Assembly (NCBI RefSeq): GCF_030272615.1
Contig: NC_081409.1
Coordinates: 247,296,002-247,358,001 of the forward strand
Source of the DNA: Cryptomeria japonica
Lineage: Eukaryota; Streptophyta; Pinopsida; Cupressales; Cupressaceae
Direction: 5' to 3'
DNA: 62,000 nt
Positions 36,394 through 47,910 of this stretch are shown one piece after another. The translations under genes were made by a program, and so were the position numbers. Position 1 is the stretch's first letter. Every line of letters starts with the position of its first letter. Under the pieces are notes generated by a model. It made no database searches. It was not told the DNA's origin and saw only the letters and a list, made by a program, of their open reading frames with translations.

Positions 36394-37207
36394 AGCTTCT
36401 TCCTTTCTACCGTCTCTTTGCTATCTTTTGTTTTTTGTTGTTCTTTTTCCATCTCTAAACTGTAATTCTATTGGTTTTACTCATGCTAAGTTTTTGATGT
36501 TGTTTTTTGTTAAAGGGTTTTGGGTCCCTTTAGAACCTGTTTGTTTCGTAATCAAAAACATTTTTTTAATCTAGTTGTGTAGAATAAATATTTATTTGTG
36601 GTATAGCATTAGGTGATACATGTTAGTTGGGATTGTGTTGTCATTGATGTCAACCGGTGGAAGGGATGTATGTGCAACATTGTTATGAAGTAGTACAGGA
36701 TGTGATATCTTGGATATCACCTTGTGTTGCAGAACACCTGTAAGGTAAGGAAGATGATCACTCGAGTCACTAGTACACAAGTTTGTGCTTGACTTGTGTG
36801 GATGGAATGATAAGGTTACCGATACCGGCATAGTGTATCACCAGCAAGAAGAGTATGTCAATAGGAAAGTGAAGTGTTGACAATGAGTAGAATGTTTGGA
36901 TGGTGTTTGTAATGAAGAGGCATAATATTACATGAATCACATCAACACTAGAAGAGAAGAATGAACAGGTCATCGAAACACTGTGAGGTTGCAGAACAAC
37001 AAGACTCCCACCAGATGAAGATGTAGTCACCATTTGAAGAGATGACTGATCGTGAATGTGCCCAAACCGAATCACATGTGCTTGTTTGAAGAGATGTTGC
37101 ACAAACAGGGAAGTCACATGAGTCCATTGCAAGATGAATATGACAAGGTGTCACTCCACCGGTAAGTGGAGCTTATCTTGAGGTATGCATAGTGTGCATC
37201 ATGGTTT

Positions 37208-38318
37208 TGTTGGCTTGATGATGATTGTAAGATATTCATCATATGATGTCATTGATGAAACACATACACACACATATTTTTTTATTGTCTACCGGTATAA
37301 CTTCAAGTTGTTTATACTACAACCAGTATGGTAGAGTTTATACTAAGAGGTTTATCTCTAACCGGTACTTTGTGACAACCAGTATATGTTTAGAAGACAA
37401 CTAGTGGATACACATTATTTGGCATCAACATGAAGATCAAGTGGAGATTATATCAGGAGATTCAAGGATAACGGTTTATATATTTAACTCTAATGGGTAT
37501 TGATTGTTCCAACTGATATTCGTTGATTTTGTGATGAGTTACCACAAATCGTGATGACCTATCCCACCAACAAATTTTGGCAGTATTTTTGTGATGAGTT
37601 ATGATCACTTGACCAGATACACTGCACCTAGGAAATTGTGTAATGATTTGTTTGGGCCGACATGAAATCTTAATGTCTATATATTGACATCACATTGAAT
37701 TATTTTGTATGCTGCATGAAGAGAAAATGTGATTTGTTGTGTGCAAGAAAAAAGAGTTAAGTTGCAGAGTATGTAGAAGAGAAGTGTTGAATATGCTTAG
37801 AAGGATCTGAGCAAGAAATCATTGCGCTACTCAGACAAATCAAACCAATCCTGTTGTTTTCTAACAATCATAGCAGAATTCAAATCCCCTAACTGGGTAA
37901 GCTCTAACAAGCTTCTTTGTACAAATCCTCTAACAGGGTTATCCATTAGTTTGGATTTAGAAATCCTCCACTAAGGTTACTCCTAATAGGGTAACCTTTA
38001 ATAGGGTATAAGATTCTAATCATGCTTTAGGATCTCTAACAAGATTCGCTCCTAGCAGAGCACTTTGTAGACCCTAACCTATCAGTTATCTATTACTGCA
38101 GATAGTTAACTTGTGAGTTCCATCTCACCATGGTTTTTACGTATTTGGGTTTTCCACATAAAAACACTTGTGTTATGGTGGATGTTGTTATATCATTTTG
38201 GATTACATGCATTGTGTTTAAAAGTTTTGTTAAGTTCATCTATTGGTTAGTATTTGAAGTAGTTCTATTTTTGGTGTCACTAATTCACCCCCCCTCTTAG
38301 TTCTTTTCAAGTCAATCA
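37208..38318 (+). repeat. 5' LTR of element 2
   Basis: 1111 bp, starting TGTTGGCTTGATGATG. Its 3' end holds ACTAATTCACCCCCCCTCTT and finishes GTCAATCA. It carries the CACCATGGTTTTTAC then GGGTTTTCCACAT motif (38126-38158). Repeated CTCTAACAGGGT-like phrases lie between 37860 and 38060. Confidence 0.92.
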
Positions 38319-38320
38319 AT

Positions 38321-38332
38321 TGGTATTAGAGC
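38321..38332 (+). other. Primer-binding site of element 2
   Basis: TGGTATTAGAGC, 2 nt after the LTR. It differs by one C-to-T change from the initiator-Met tRNA site of element 1 and the Copia element. Confidence 0.9.
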
Positions 38333-38380
38333 CGAACTTCTTTAAAGCCTAATTTCTTAGAAGGGAGCCTTGAAACCACC

Positions 38381-39676
38381 ATGGGGGACATGAGCTACTT
38401 TGAGATGGCTAGAGAGCTAGAAGCTAGCGGTAATGAGCTTGATATCCTTAGGGTCAAACTGAAAGCTTCACAAGTCAAAAGGAAAGAGCTTACTAAACAA
38501 TTGTTGGAGATATCTAATAATAGTTATTCAGATGAGGCCAATATTGATGCTTTAGCTGAGGAAGTTGAAAAGTTAAATGGTGAAAAGATAAATCGGAGGA
38601 GAGAGCTAGAAGGTCTCACTATCTGCATGAGTCAGGAACTGGAAGCCAGAAGAGCTGCTGAAGATCTTATCAAGGAAATAGATCAAGAGATTTCCAAGAT
38701 TAAGCAAGAAAATGCCACCTTGCATGAGCATTTGAATGCTAAAAGAGAGGAGAAAGAGAACTTGCAGCTAGATCTTGAATTAGCATCATATCTGAGAGAT
38801 AACTTGTCAAAGCATAATGAAGATCTCACTGAATAGCTTACCGAAGCTAATGGGAAACTAGAAAAGTTAAACAAGAGTTCTACCTTGCTTGAAGAACAAA
38901 TTCAATCACAAAGGATGTAAGGTGATACCTATGGACTTGGTTTTCACACATCTGAGAAAGGTGAATCCTCTGGTACTAAGAGCAACACTCTTAAGAACAA
39001 ATCTTCTCCTAAGATCAATAAGCCTACCGATAAGAAGGTATTTAAGCCTATCTGTTTTGTTTTCCATAAGCCTGGTCACACTGCAAATATTTGTAAAGAC
39101 AAACCTAACATAAATACAAGTTTCAATACTAATGCCAGGTATGTGTCTAAGAAGTTTGAAGGTCATTGCTTTACATGTGGAATGTATGGACATAGATATG
39201 TTGAGTGCAGATATGGAGCTAATAATCCTATACCACATATGCATCCTAGACCAAATGGCAACTGGATGAGGAATTTTGACAACTGAGTCAACATGAATTG
39301 GCAAAGACCCTATGGCAACCAGTTTAGTCCATTTCAAATGGAAAAGGTAACAAATGTCATTTGCACCATTTGTAATAACTTTGGTGATGTGGCTATGAAC
39401 TATAGAAGAAGAAATGGGAGAGGAAATGTAGGACCTTGGAAATCATCTAGTATGTCCTGCTATCATTGTAACAAACCGGGGCACCTTGCAAAATTCTGCA
39501 GATTCAGAAATAGCAAATCGGTCAATTCTTCTAAGGATCAGAAAGGAAAGGACAAAATTAATATTGAAGAAACTAGAGAGGAAATGAATTGGATATGCAA
39601 GAAGAAAAGTGATGACTCACCTGGAGAAGAAACTATTCCTTCACCTAGTGAAGAGAACACTCCACCGGTGAATTAA
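38381..39676 (+). pseudogene. gag: gag-like ORF1 of element 2 (coiled coil, zinc knuckles)
   Basis: One reading frame of 431 codons with three premature stops (TAG 38834-38836, a TAA near 38919, a TGA near 39286). Start: ATG 38381, just after the PBS region. The N-terminal 150 residues form a charged coiled coil (NRRRELEGLTICMSQELEAR), closely matching element 1. Two intact CX2CX4HX4C knuckles follow, CFTCGMYGHRYVEC (39167-39208) and CYHCNKPGHLAKFC (39458-39499), plus two decayed ones near 39054 and 39359. It ends in an acidic Ser-rich tail. The product would be a nucleocapsid/capsid-like RNA-binding protein; I see no Copia UBN2 capsid domain. D2 sits 26 bp after the stop. Confidence 0.85.
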
Positions 39677-40589
39677 ACCTTTTAAATATGGCTAAGGGGA
39701 GAGGTAAGTGCAAGAAGTTGTGTCCACTTTTTGGCCAAAAAGTGGAAGTTTTTTCCCTTTTTTTGATTTTGTCCCATTTGACCTAAATATTTGAGGCACT
39801 TAAAGGATGATTCTTGAAAAAATTCAGTAATAGAAAATGTAGTGCTTGAAGTCTACTTTCCAAATATGTAATTTTTTTCAATACCCAGATCTTAAAAAGG
39901 AAGTTTGAATAGGCATTAGTAAAACCTATAGTTTAAAAGTCACCTTTTAGGACCATACCATGCCCATGTACGACAATCATAATTTGACCTAAATGAAACT
40001 ATTTTTCTTTATCCTTTTGGGAAAAGATCTATAACTCACTCACCTTTGATGAGGATATTTTTTTGTAATTTTTTTCTATATATTTTTTTTTGGTTATTTT
40101 TTAATTGGGCATAATCACTGTTTTGAAAAATCCGCGTGTACGGCAAGCATAATTTGACCTAAACTTAACATTTTAAATTTTTTTTTTTAAAAACTGTATA
40201 GATTTGTCTGTAGTTTGATGCCATATAATTTTTTTTTCAAAAAATGTAAAGACAAAAAGGTTATTAAAATTTTAAAAAACCATGTTATTTCAAGTTTATG
40301 GATCTCTTTCATTAGAAATTATTTTAAAATTAAAAATATTGATCCATTTTCTTAAAAAATTATATATTTGGAATCTAGACAGTGTGTACTATAATGGGTT
40401 TTTGTTGTTTAAAAAAATTCTGAAAATTAGGTGTTCAGATATATTTTTGAAGTCATTTTTTTGTATGAAGCTTGATTTAGGCTTGAAGTTGCAGGTCAAA
40501 CCAGTTCCGAGCCTCAGGTTCGGCTTTTTGAACCATTTATCAAGCCTAATTCCAAACCTACAAGCGGGCCCCAAAAGAGTCTTTTTACA

Positions 40590-40720
40590 AAAGGGATCTC
40601 ATGTTGAAAATGGGATCCCGTTCTTTATTGCAAATTATTTATAAAAAAAAAAGCAAACGAGATCTTGTTTCAAAATAAAACGGGATCCCGTTTTCAACAC
40701 GGGATCCTGTTTGCTTTAAC
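40590..40720. repeat. Left subterminal GGGATCCC palindromes of D2
   Basis: Five related sites in 130 bp: AAGGGATCTCATG, GGGATCCCGTTC, GAGATCTTG, CGGGATCCCGTTTT and CGGGATCCTGTTT. The same core recurs near the right end. They are candidate transposase-binding sites. Confidence 0.7.
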
Positions 40721-40898
40721 CATTAATTTTTTTTTTAAATTGTATAAATATATGATCATTTAACATAATAAAACATTTCAATTCAAATGTGCAAGTTTTT
40801 ACATGATATATTATGATCTAGTTGTCCTTTGGATGCTTTTTGGTTGCAATTTTAGATCCATTTTTTGAATGTGGCATTTATTGCATAAGTTTTTAGTC

Positions 40899-43800
40899 AT
40901 GGGGTCTAAACAACGTCAGAAGAAAGGAGGAAATTTACCATCGAGGAAATTCAACAAGAACGAGTGAAAGAGGCCAAACGTCAAAGGGATAGAAGAATGA
41001 CGATTTGACAAATGACTAATCCTGATGCTTCTAGATCGACAACAATGGAAGAGACAAAACATTCAAGATGATGGCTTGGGGGATCAGATGGACGTAGATG
41101 ATGCAATTATGGATGCAGATGATGTGAATGAAATAATTATGAAGAATATTCCAAGTACAACATTCTTAAATCCAAGTACATCTTCAAATTATCGAGGTAC
41201 ATCTTCAAATCCTTCTCTGCAAGACATGGATAATGTGATTATAGGTAATATTCATATTGTTGATTTAGTAGAAGCTAGATATACCAATGTTGAGATTGAT
41301 AGAATTTTCCATGAAAATGAAAACCTTCATGTTGGTAAAGATGAAATTATTTTGAATGTTGAAACTGAAAATCCTTTTGAACATGGTGAAAATGAAAATC
41401 CTCCAATTGTTGAAGATTAGGAAAACTTTTTTATAAAAATTGAAAAAAATGTTTTGGATAATCTTCTTGGTAAGATTTCTTGGAGACAGATAAGAACATA
41501 TGCCAATAGAATATACAAAGAATTTTTTTATCTAAAAAAACTTGCAATTCAATGTCAAATTATGATGCAATTGATGAATATGTGGAAAATGAGAAAAGTG
41601 ATGAAAAAAATAGGCATCTATGTGAAACCATAAAAAAAGAGAATCTGTTAAGAATGTTATGTCTACTATTGCAAGCGCCATTGAATCTATTGGTACAACG
41701 AGTTGATCTAAAGATAAGAATGCGGCGCGACGAGCTATAACAACTGCCATAGTGAATAAAGTAACCTTGAATAAAAGGATGGTAAGCAATATTAGTGGAA
41801 TTTTAAAGATGCATCCTAAAACATTGGTTAGAGCAGCTAAAAGAAGAGAAAGTATTGAAAGTGATCCAATCAACCAAAGTTGGAGTTTTAGTGGTAGACT
41901 TTGTAGGTTAGATATGAAATTGAATATTGAAGTGAAATCTTTGGTTGAAAAGTTTTGGCATGATAATACAAGGGTACCATCTAATGCTAGAGATGTTCTA
42001 AAGTTGAGAATGGGGTGTAAAATTCGTGACCCTCATCCAAAACACCTATTAGACACAACTCAAATTGAATTTTATAAAAAAAATTTGGATGAAGTTTTGT
42101 TACCTGGAAATATCACTATAAGTCAAAGATCATTTGAAAAATGCAAGCCTTGGTATGTGAAAATTAACAAGCAAAGAGTCTCTTGTTGTTGTAAAATGCA
42201 CGTGCAATTTCATTACTATTATGATGTTTTTCGATACATACATTGTGTTTTGCATAGTAACATGCTTATCCAGGAATGTGGTATTGATATGCCACCTGAA
42301 TCAATCAAAGAATTTGTAGCAAGTTTATTTTGTCAAAGAACTGATGGACAATTATTTTATTTACATTCATGTATCTTTGGACAATGTTCTAGTTGTGAAA
42401 ATTTTTTATCACTAGTAGAATGTATGCATGAGAGTAGTGAAACTGATTTTGGACAACAACTAGTGGATGTTAGAAGATTTAAGAATGTTGTGTATCCCTT
42501 AAAGGATGGAAAAATAGGAAAGCATGTCGATTTAATCATAGAGAAGGTTAGTGTACATGCATTCATGTCAGAATTTAAAAGTAAGATTGTACCAAAATAT
42601 GTGACACACTCTCAACATGCTAGATGGCTTGATTCTCAATTTCACACATGTAGAAATACATTTCTAGTTGGAAGTATACTATCAGTGGTGGACTTTGTAG
42701 AAAACTATACTCTTAAGCCACAAGAGGAAATTCAATCTCAATATTAAAATTCCACTCAAGTTGCTATTTTAGTTCAGATTGTTTATAGACACGCAGATGA
42801 TAGCACAGAGGATGATAGAAAAATCCTAAGGGAGTATCATTTCTATGTGAGTGATAATAGGATGCACTCGTTAGAGTTTGTTCAATATTGTTTCAGCATA
42901 TTTTATAGAAATATAAGAGAAAGAGGAATCCAGATGACAGAACATCTTATATGGTCAGAGTATTGGACAATTCAAGAATGCTCAAATGTTTTATTGGTTA
43001 AGTAGGGCTCACAAGGAATACAATATCCAACATATATGGAGTTTTTTTGAAGCTTGACATGGCAAAGGAGAACATGATGGAGCTAGTGCATGTGTTAAAA
43101 TAATTCTTGCTAGAGAGCAATTAAAATTTGAAGTTAATGTAAAATTTAAAGATGCACGTGCAATTGTAGATTGGTGCAACACAACCTTATCTACTGGATC
43201 AAGTGTGAACTCTACAATTCAACAATTCTTTTGGTTAGTTGAAGAGGAAAACATTGTGCCGAAACTTGATTGTGAGACAATTAGTGGATCGGCGAAATGG
43301 CATTCATTTAAGAGTTCAAATGCAAGCACATGGACTATATGGATAAGGGAACTTGCATGTTTTTGTCAGTTTTGTATTTCAGGTGATTCTGATGTATGTG
43401 AGAATACTGAATGGGTTGAAGATTGGAATCAAAGATCGTTGACTCCTACTCAAGTACAAGATCAGATTAACACAATTGAAGATAATGATGAACTATTTGC
43501 ATCAGATGATTATGATCGTGTTTCAAACCTTGTACATAAAGGTAATCTTTTTTTATTATTTTGTTGGCCATTTAATAAAAGTAGTTTCAAACTTTTTTAT
43601 ATTTAGTGTAAATTAAAAATGGTATGTTTTTAATTCTAAATTGTGATAATGCATTAATTTTTTGTTTGTCTAGGACATGTGTATGCCATTGTTGCACCCG
43701 AGGAAAATGAAAAGGAGAAAGAATATTGGTTGGCTCGATGTGTTGAGACTAAACACAAACTAATTAATCCTCGAGAAGATGATGATGGTTTTCATTATTC

Positions 43801-44059
43801 GACTGGTTCAGTGGTAGTTGTTCGAACTTGGCTAAGGAAATATTTGACAAGGAAGAATGGTTTGCCTACTTTTGAAGATTATGAAACACATAAGAAGATA
43901 ATACACTACTCACATTTGATTGTTGCAACAAATATACAACTAGTGAGATATTGCAGCAAACCTAGTAATAAAAAGTTGTGGACAATTTCTATGGAAGATC
44001 ACGAGACAATTATAGATGCTTTGGAAAAAAGAGAGGATGCATATGGTACAATGGAATAA
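40899..44059 (+). pseudogene. DDE/D-type transposase-like gene of D2, unassigned superfamily
   Basis: Possible start ATG 40899 (MGSKQRQKKGGNLPSRKF). The best part is 41752-42747 (331 codons): a basic N-terminal region, CCCKMHVQF and GQCSSC Cys clusters, then LSVVDFVENY with Asp at 42691-42693. After a stop at 42748 the frame continues to a frameshift near 42960 (WSE, then GQFKNAQMFYW), a TGA at 43055 and HGKGEHDGASACVK (43058-43099). VDFxENY, WSDxxxGQFK and HGKGxHDGAG are conserved in a transposase-like family I recall from non-flowering plants; I take the Asp residues as catalytic candidates. A 132-bp intron (43542-43673, GT...AG) joins to a C-terminal domain (VYAIVAPEENEKEKEYWLAR). Product would cut and join D2 ends. 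Confidence 0.65.
43542..43673 (+). other. Intron in the D2 transposase gene
   Basis: Starts GTAATCTTTT and ends TTGTCTAG. It is T-rich and lies between the codons for KG and HVYAIV, so the frame is restored across it. Without splicing the upstream frame reaches a stop at 43604-43606. Confidence 0.7.
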
Positions 44060-44394
44060 GTATTTAAATAAAGAGGTATGTATACATGTTAAATGTATGT
44101 ATATATATATGTGTACATGTATAATTTATTTTTATTACATACCATTTGATCATATAGATGGTTTAAATATTATTGTTCGATATATATAGGTCCATCCCCT
44201 TATTGAGAGCTCTTACACAATTATGTTACATGTAACGGAATAAATATTTAATATATAGAGGTACGTATACTTGTTTTAAAATTATGTATGTCTTTTGAAA
44301 TGATTTAAATTGATATTATAAAATGCTTTTTAAATATATATATACCTGTTTTCATAATTCATTTAAAATATGAAATTGACTATTTTGCACTTCC
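44060..44394. other. AT-rich 3' flank of the transposase gene
   Basis: TATATA-rich DNA with two partly repeated segments (near 44040-44090 and 44230-44290, each AATAAATATTTAA followed by GAGGTA). It probably contains the gene's 3' untranslated region. No gene is seen. Confidence 0.5.
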
Positions 44395-44409
44395 ATCTAG
44401 ATTCTAATT

Positions 44410-45315
44410 TTTTTTGTCCTTATTATTTTGATCCCCTTAAGCCGAGTCATGTCATAATCAACTAGTTTCCCCTTAAGCCATGTCCTATAATTTACTTCAA
44501 ATGATCCTATTTTAAGGCACATGTCCTATTTCTATTTTGATCCCCGTAAGCCACATGTCCCAATTGTATACCCATCCCCTTAAGCCGAGTCATGTCCTAA
44601 TCAATTAATCTCCCCTTAAGCCATATCCTATAATTTACTTCAAATGATCCTCTTTTAACCTGGCACATGTCTTATTTCTAGTTTGATCCCCTTAAGCCAC
44701 ATGTCCCAATCATACACCCATCCCCTTAAGTCGAGTCATGTCCTAATCAATTAATATCCCCTTAAGTCATGTCTTATAATTTACTTCAAATGATCCTCTT
44801 TTAAGCAACATGTCTTATTTCTAGTTTGATCCCCTTAAGCCACATGTCCCAATTGTACACCCATCCCCTTAAGCTAAGTCATGTCCTAATCAATTAATCT
44901 CCCCTTAAGCCATATCCTATAATTTACTTCAAATGATCTCTTTTAACCTGGCACATGTCCTATTTCTAGTTTGATCCCCTTAAGCCACATGTCCGAATCG
45001 TACATGCATCCCCTTAAGATGAGTCATGTTATAATCAATTAATATCTCCTTAAGTCATGTCCTATAATTTACTTCAAATGATCCTCTTTTAAGCAACATG
45101 TCTTATTTCTAGTTTGATCCCCTTAAGCCACATGTCCCAATCATACACCCATCCCCTTAAGCCAAGTCATGTTCTAATCAATTAATATCCCCTTAAGTCA
45201 TGTTCTATAATTTACTTCAAATGATCCTCTTTTAAGCAACATGTCTTATTTCTAGTTTGATCCCCTTAAGCCACATGTCCCAATTGTACACCCATCCCCT
45301 TAAGCCGAGTCATGT
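44410..45315. repeat. Tandem array A of D2, about 145-bp unit, 6 copies
   Basis: Each unit contains three CCCCTTAAG boxes, for example GATCCCCTTAAGCCACATG, then CATCCCCTTAAGCCGAGTC, then CTCCCCTTAAGCCATATCC. The CATCCCCTTAAG box recurs near 44572, 44718, 44862, 45006, 45148 and 45292. Divergence between units is moderate. It is non-coding. Confidence 0.9.
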
Positions 45316-46290
45316 ACATGCATTTCCTAATTACATGTATCTTAAGGGGACATGGTCGAAATCAAATTACATTTGATTATAATTAAGTTTAATAAATTGA
45401 ATATATAGTTAATAGGACCTATTTCATGCTATTTAATATATATGGCATTTAATAATATATATAGTTAATAGGTCCTAGTACATGTTAAAAGGGGAATTGT
45501 CGTAATAGTATGTTAAGAGGCCCGTATGGTTGTAAATATAGTTAATTTAATGTACTTAGAATAGGAATTTCAAATTTAGCATCTACAAATAATAGGATGT
45601 ATGTGGTTTAAGGGGACAAGCCTAAATTATAGGATGTACGTGCATTTCCTAATTACATGTGTTAAGGGGACATGGTCGAAATTAAATTACATTTGATCAT
45701 AATTAAGTTTAATAAATTGAATATATAGTTAATAGGACCTATTTTATGCTATTTTATATATATGGCGTTTAATAATATATATAGTGAATAGGTCCTAGTA
45801 TGTTAAAAGGGGAATTGTTGTAATAGTTTGTTAAGAGGCCCATATGGTTGTAAATAGTTGATTTAATGTACTTAGAATAGGAATTTCAAATTTAGCATCT
45901 ACAAATTATAGGATGTATGTGGCTTAAGGGGACAGGCCTAGAAATTATAGGATGTACATGCAACATTTCCTAATTACATGTGTCTTAAGGGGACATGGTC
46001 GAAATTAAATTTAATTTGAGCATAATTAAGTTTAATAAATTGAATATATAGTTAATAGGACCTATTACATGCTATTTAAGAGGCCCGTATGGTTGTAATT
46101 AGTTAATTTCATGTAAGTTTAGAATAGGAATTTCAAATTTAGCATCTACAAATTTTGTAATTAATCATTTAAGACACATGACTTAAAGGGATTGGGCTAA
46201 TTAGGATGTATGTGGCTTAAGATGATAGGCCTAATTAGGATGTATGTGGCTTAATACTATTAGCCTAGATTATAGGATGTATGAGGCAAG
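45311..46290. repeat. Tandem array B of D2, about 320-bp unit, 3 copies
   Basis: Units start near 45311, 45634 and 45954 with ATGTACATGCATTTCCTAATT. Each contains CTTAAGGGGACATGGTCGAA and ATATATAGTTAATAGG; the third is shortened. The boxes are in the opposite orientation to those of array A, so the two arrays point at each other around 45311. Confidence 0.85.
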
Positions 46291-46599
46291 TAAAGGAAAG
46301 CAGATTTACTTTAAATATAGGACACACATGTGGCTTAAGGGGATCATTTTATAAGGTCCTAGTATATACATATAGTTAATAGGTCCTAGTATACATTTTA
46401 AAAGGTCCTGGTATACATATAGTTTATAGGTCCTAGTATACATATACTTAAGGGGATCATTTTATAAGAAGAATTACTTTAAATATAGTTAATAGGTCCT
46501 AATATACATTAAAATGGGTATGATTGTAATAGTATGTTTTAAGAGGCGTATAGTCCTAATGTACTTAAGACACTTGACTTAAGGGGATGGACATATGTA

Positions 46600-47290
46600 C
46601 ACAATATAGGAGATCTTATGTGGTCAAATTGGGTCATAAGGGGTACATGTTGTGTACATAAATGTTAAAAAAGTGGCATGTGTGTGATGGACCTTTAGGC
46701 CCACATTGTGTTGTAAGGGGTCACACATGTGTTCTAATGCATGCGTGACCCCTTAGGACCACATATGAGCCCTTTTAACATCCTATACTTAGTGTATGCA
46801 ATATACCCCAACTACTAGGATGGTAAAAGGGGTCATATGTGGTCCTAAGGGGTCACACGTGTTCTAACACATGCGTGACCCTTTAGGACCATATTATGAC
46901 CCATTAGAACAGAATGTGGTCCTAGTAAAGGTTCGTCAGACATATGCACACATTCTAACTCAAGGTATAATATAGAAATGGCTCAAACTAAATTATAGGA
47001 CAAATGTGGCTTAAAAGGGGAATGAATTTGAAAATAGGAGATGGCTTAAGGGGATACATTCATGTGTTCTACAATGTTCATGTGCAACCACATGGGATTG
47101 TGCATAGTATCCTAAGGGGTCATGTATGTGGTCCTAAGGGGTCACACATGTACATTAGAATGTGCATGCATGACCCCTTAAGACCACATACATGACCCAT
47201 TTGGACACTATGGCTGATCTTATGGGGTCATATGTGGTCATAAGGGGTTGGACGTGATGTGATCCTATGTGGTCATAGGGGGTATGTTGT
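46600..47290. repeat. Array C of D2: imperfect hairpins built on TAAGGGGTCA/TGACCCCTTA
   Basis: Three inverted-repeat units, 46703-46765, 46832-46907 and 47117-47200, pair a GGGGTCACACATG arm with a CATGCGTGACCCC arm around a short loop. The last has arms approaching 38 bp. Flanking DNA repeats the TCATATGTGGTCATAAGGGG phrase. No coding sequence is supported; the frame 47004-47195 is the repeat translated. Confidence 0.8.
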
Positions 47291-47640
47291 ATACAATTTA
47301 AAGATGTTTTAAATAGTTTCTTTTTTGTTGTAATTTTTGGTTTTGGTTTTCATTTTCATTTTTGTTTTGATGTTGTAAATTAAATGTTTTGGTTTTGATT
47401 TTTTTTTGGTTTTTCGTTTCATTTAAAAAAAATCCTAATCTAATCAATTCATAAAAAAAATTCAAACTAAATTTAACTAATTTTTAAAATAAAAACATAA
47501 TTTTCTAATTAAAAAAAAATTATTGAGCTAAAAACAATTTTTTTCTAACAAAAAAAATATTTTTTAAACTAAAAATCTAATTTTTTAACTAAAAAATTAA
47601 TCTAAACATGAATTATTGAATAAAATTGGGTGTTGGGCAT
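47291..47640. other. Low-complexity T- and A-rich DNA in D2
   Basis: TTTTGGTTTT-like and AAAATTTAAAC-like sequence with no gene or clear repeat unit. Confidence 0.6.
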
Positions 47641-47694
47641 ACCTGGAAGACTAGAAGGCGGGTTGGTGGCAATTCCTGTGAGGGCTTCACTCCT

Positions 47695-47910
47695 TGAATC
47701 GGGATCCCGTATGCCAAAAATGAACTGCATTTCGTTAAAAAAAAAAATTATATATTCAAAACGGGATCCTATGTTGAAATGAAATGGGATCCCGTTTCGT
47801 TTTCAACACGGGATCCCATTTGGAGCTCTAGGCTCGGGATCTTGGGGCCCATGGGATCCTGTTTGATTTTAGGCTCGGGATGTCGAGAGTCAATGGGATC
47901 CCAATTTGTC
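47695..47910. repeat. Right subterminal GGGATCCC palindromes of D2
   Basis: Eight related sites in about 210 bp, including CGGGATCCCGTATG, CGGGATCCTATG, TGGGATCCCGTTTCG, CGGGATCCCATTTGG and TGGGATCCCAATTTG, plus a repeated TAGGCTCGGGAT phrase. Confidence 0.75.

Noticed and set aside
44410-46290. CRISPR-like or telomere-like array
   Set aside because: Units are 145 and 320 bp with no short repeat/unique spacer pattern; CTTAAGGGG is not the plant telomere repeat TTTAGGG. The arrays are inside a DNA transposon.
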